In this document: positions 63,152 through 64,000 of the stretch, one piece after another
Position numbering within the stretch: position 1 is the stretch's first letter
Layout: the number at the start of each line of letters is the position of its first letter
Origin: Clostridiales bacterium
Lineage (GTDB): Bacteria > Bacillota > Clostridia > Lachnospirales > Lachnospiraceae
Length of the DNA: 64,000 nucleotides
Direction of reading: 5' to 3'
NCBI GenBank assembly: GCA_018376135.1
Contig: JAHABX010000010.1
Span: forward strand, 49,120 to 113,119
Notes under the pieces: model-generated
Told to the model about the DNA's origin: nothing
Databases searched by the model: none
Seen by the model: the letters and a program-made list of their open reading frames with translations, nothing else
Made by a program: the position numbers and the translations under genes

Positions 63152-63491
63152 ACATTTTCTCCCCTTCAAGATTTTCAAACTATATTTAATTATAGCATGG
63201 CATATCCACATAATAAATAGCGATTACTACAATAATAGCTGTTACGCAATAGAACGCCTTTTTCGAGAGGGGTCATATAAAATACCGTTTAAGTGTTTTA
63301 GCTACTCTACACCCCGCATAAACCAAGGGAAAATTACCCTCTACTCCGTAACATTCCATAATGGATAGAGAGCGTAAGCGGTTTATCCGATTGCGCTCTC
63401 TTAGTTGCCCGACAGCAAAGACAGAGAACGCCGTCAAGGACGCGCAAGCGTGCATTTTATCCTTGACGGCTTTTTCTGACTTTGCTACTTC
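63152..63491. other. Gene-free stretch with terminator hairpin
   Basis: No credible gene. GCCGTCAAGGA (63430-63440) pairs perfectly with 63460-63470 over 11 bp and is followed by TTTTT, an intrinsic terminator on the plus strand. The rest resembles the flank of a conjugative element. Confidence 0.6.
63430..63475 (+). terminator. Intrinsic terminator at the mobile element edge
   Basis: An 11-bp perfect stem, 19-nt loop and a T5 run. It faces the Tn916-type genes and would block transcription entering them from the left. Confidence 0.75.
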
Positions 63492-63695
63492 TTACCTGTC
63501 AAAACGGAATTGCAGGATAGCTTTGATAAGCTGTGCTTTCAGACGGTCTTGAATATCGTCGTTAATCTGTCCACGATAGATAGACAGATATTTAATCCGC
63601 GCGGTGTAATGCCGCAGTACCGCATCTATGGCTTCCGGCTCGCCTGCAACAGCTTTCTCGATAGTTTCAAAGGGTATCAGTTTCTTATTCCTCAT
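63492..63695 (-). CDS. Tn916 Orf8-like helix-turn-helix protein
   Basis: The 67-residue protein reads IPFETIEKAVAGEPEAIDAV then a helical region ending DRLKAQLIKAILQFRFDR, the pattern of the small HTH protein of Tn916/Tn1549-type conjugative elements. It overlaps the end of the sigma-like gene by 11 bp. An excisionase and integrase normally come next but are not seen here. Confidence 0.7.
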   Translation of the reverse strand: MRNKKLIPFETIEKAVAGEPEAIDAVLRHYTARIKYLSIYRGQINDDIQDRLKAQLIKAILQFRFDR

Positions 63696-64000
63696 GTTTA
63701 GTTTCCTCCAGTTCTTTTCTTAACTGCTTCAATGCCGCCAGTTTCCAGTAGTTGACTGTACTTCTACTTCTTCCGTACTCATTCCCGATTTTTCTTTCGC
63801 TGTAACCGAAAAAGAAATTCATCAGCAGAACAGTACGCCTTTGTTCTGACAGATTAGCTAATGCGTCGGCTAATCGTTTACTTGTAACGACGACTTCTTT
63901 CCCTTGCACGACAAAAACAGTCGGCTTCTCATAAACATACTGCTCAAAATAGTTGTCGGTTGCAAACGGTTCAAAAGACGTTTCCGACATCAGATAGTCA
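63685..64000 (-). CDS. Sigma-70-like protein of Tn916-type element (partial)
   Basis: At least 101 residues, open at the window edge: codons upstream of the ATG at 63990 stay in frame to the right end. It has region 4-like helix-turn-helix (ALANLSEQRRTVLLMNFFFG, IGNEYGRSRSTVNYWKLAAL). MSETSFEPFATDNYFEQYVY and EVVVTSKRLADAL match the sigma-like proteins of Tn916-family elements. It should help control the element. Confidence 0.75.
   Translation of the reverse strand, partial: DYLMSETSFEPFATDNYFEQYVYEKPTVFVVQGKEVVVTSKRLADALANLSEQRRTVLLMNFFFGYSERKIGNEYGRSRSTVNYWKLAALKQLRKELEETKHEE

Noticed and set aside
63361..63552. Plus-strand 63-codon ORF at the mobile element edge
   Set aside because: It reads straight through the terminator hairpin and has no family resemblance.

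Overview
The window looks like a chromosomal stretch from a Lachnospiraceae-type member of the Clostridia (Blautia/Ruminococcus-like). The evidence is the gene content: an alternative isomerase with a DUF4867 protein, LytTR-DUF3021 regulation, murB-rapZ-whiA-crh, cdaA-cdaR, a Gram-positive RecD2 and Firmicutes-style Shine-Dalgarno sites. Base composition is near even up to about 56.6 kb and clearly more AT-rich after that. Almost every gene is on the minus strand. The family placement is inference.

Region 1 (1-14.3 kb) is a pentose-type sugar locus. On the minus strand it runs from a xylulokinase-like kinase through a DUF4867 protein, an L-fucose/L-arabinose-isomerase-family enzyme, a membrane-anchored sugar-binding protein, a YesM-type histidine kinase and a YesN-type AraC response regulator to a lipoprotein sugar-binding protein. 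A XylF-like lipoprotein lies at the left edge, with any permease genes outside the window. A LacI-family regulator is divergent from the kinase, and two GTGCACGTGCAC palindromes lie at the two promoters. A plus-strand LytTR regulator, DUF3021 membrane protein and ABC exporter sit inside this locus.

Region 2 (14.3-28.5 kb) has a DUF4143 ATPase behind a repeat-rich promoter, a hairpin-rich intergenic element, and a dapF, membrane glycosyltransferase-like, tagD and PNPOx-fold run. It continues with a small Cys/Arg/Glu-rich protein, two glycan genes, citrate synthase, yitT, lrgAB, a polysaccharide deacetylase and a HAD phosphatase.

Region 3 (28.5-39.4 kb) is a surface-glycan operon: three GT2 enzymes, a flippase and a DUF2142 membrane protein. 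After it come the c-di-AMP genes cdaA-cdaR and two unrecognised membrane proteins.

Region 4 (39.4-56.6 kb) is core housekeeping: comF, recD2, an mreB-type actin, a SpoIID-like/peptidoglycan-binding fusion, nadE, hslO, a methyltransferase, crh-like HPr, whiA, rapZ, murB, uvrA and uvrB.

Region 5 (56.6-64 kb) is an AT-richer accessory zone with much gene decay. It holds a frameshifted DUF1016 nuclease behind a perfect 28-bp palindrome, a cluster of tiny ORFs, an intact zinc-type macrodomain ADP-ribosylhydrolase, and remnants of two different class M sirtuins. Between those remnants sits an intact AlbA/Schlafen-type ATP-binding regulator. Beyond lie an internally deleted DUF296 protein, a short MerR protein, a Mrr-like nuclease, and the edge of a Tn916/Tn1549-like conjugative element that runs off the right end. 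No tRNA, rRNA or CRISPR array was recognised.
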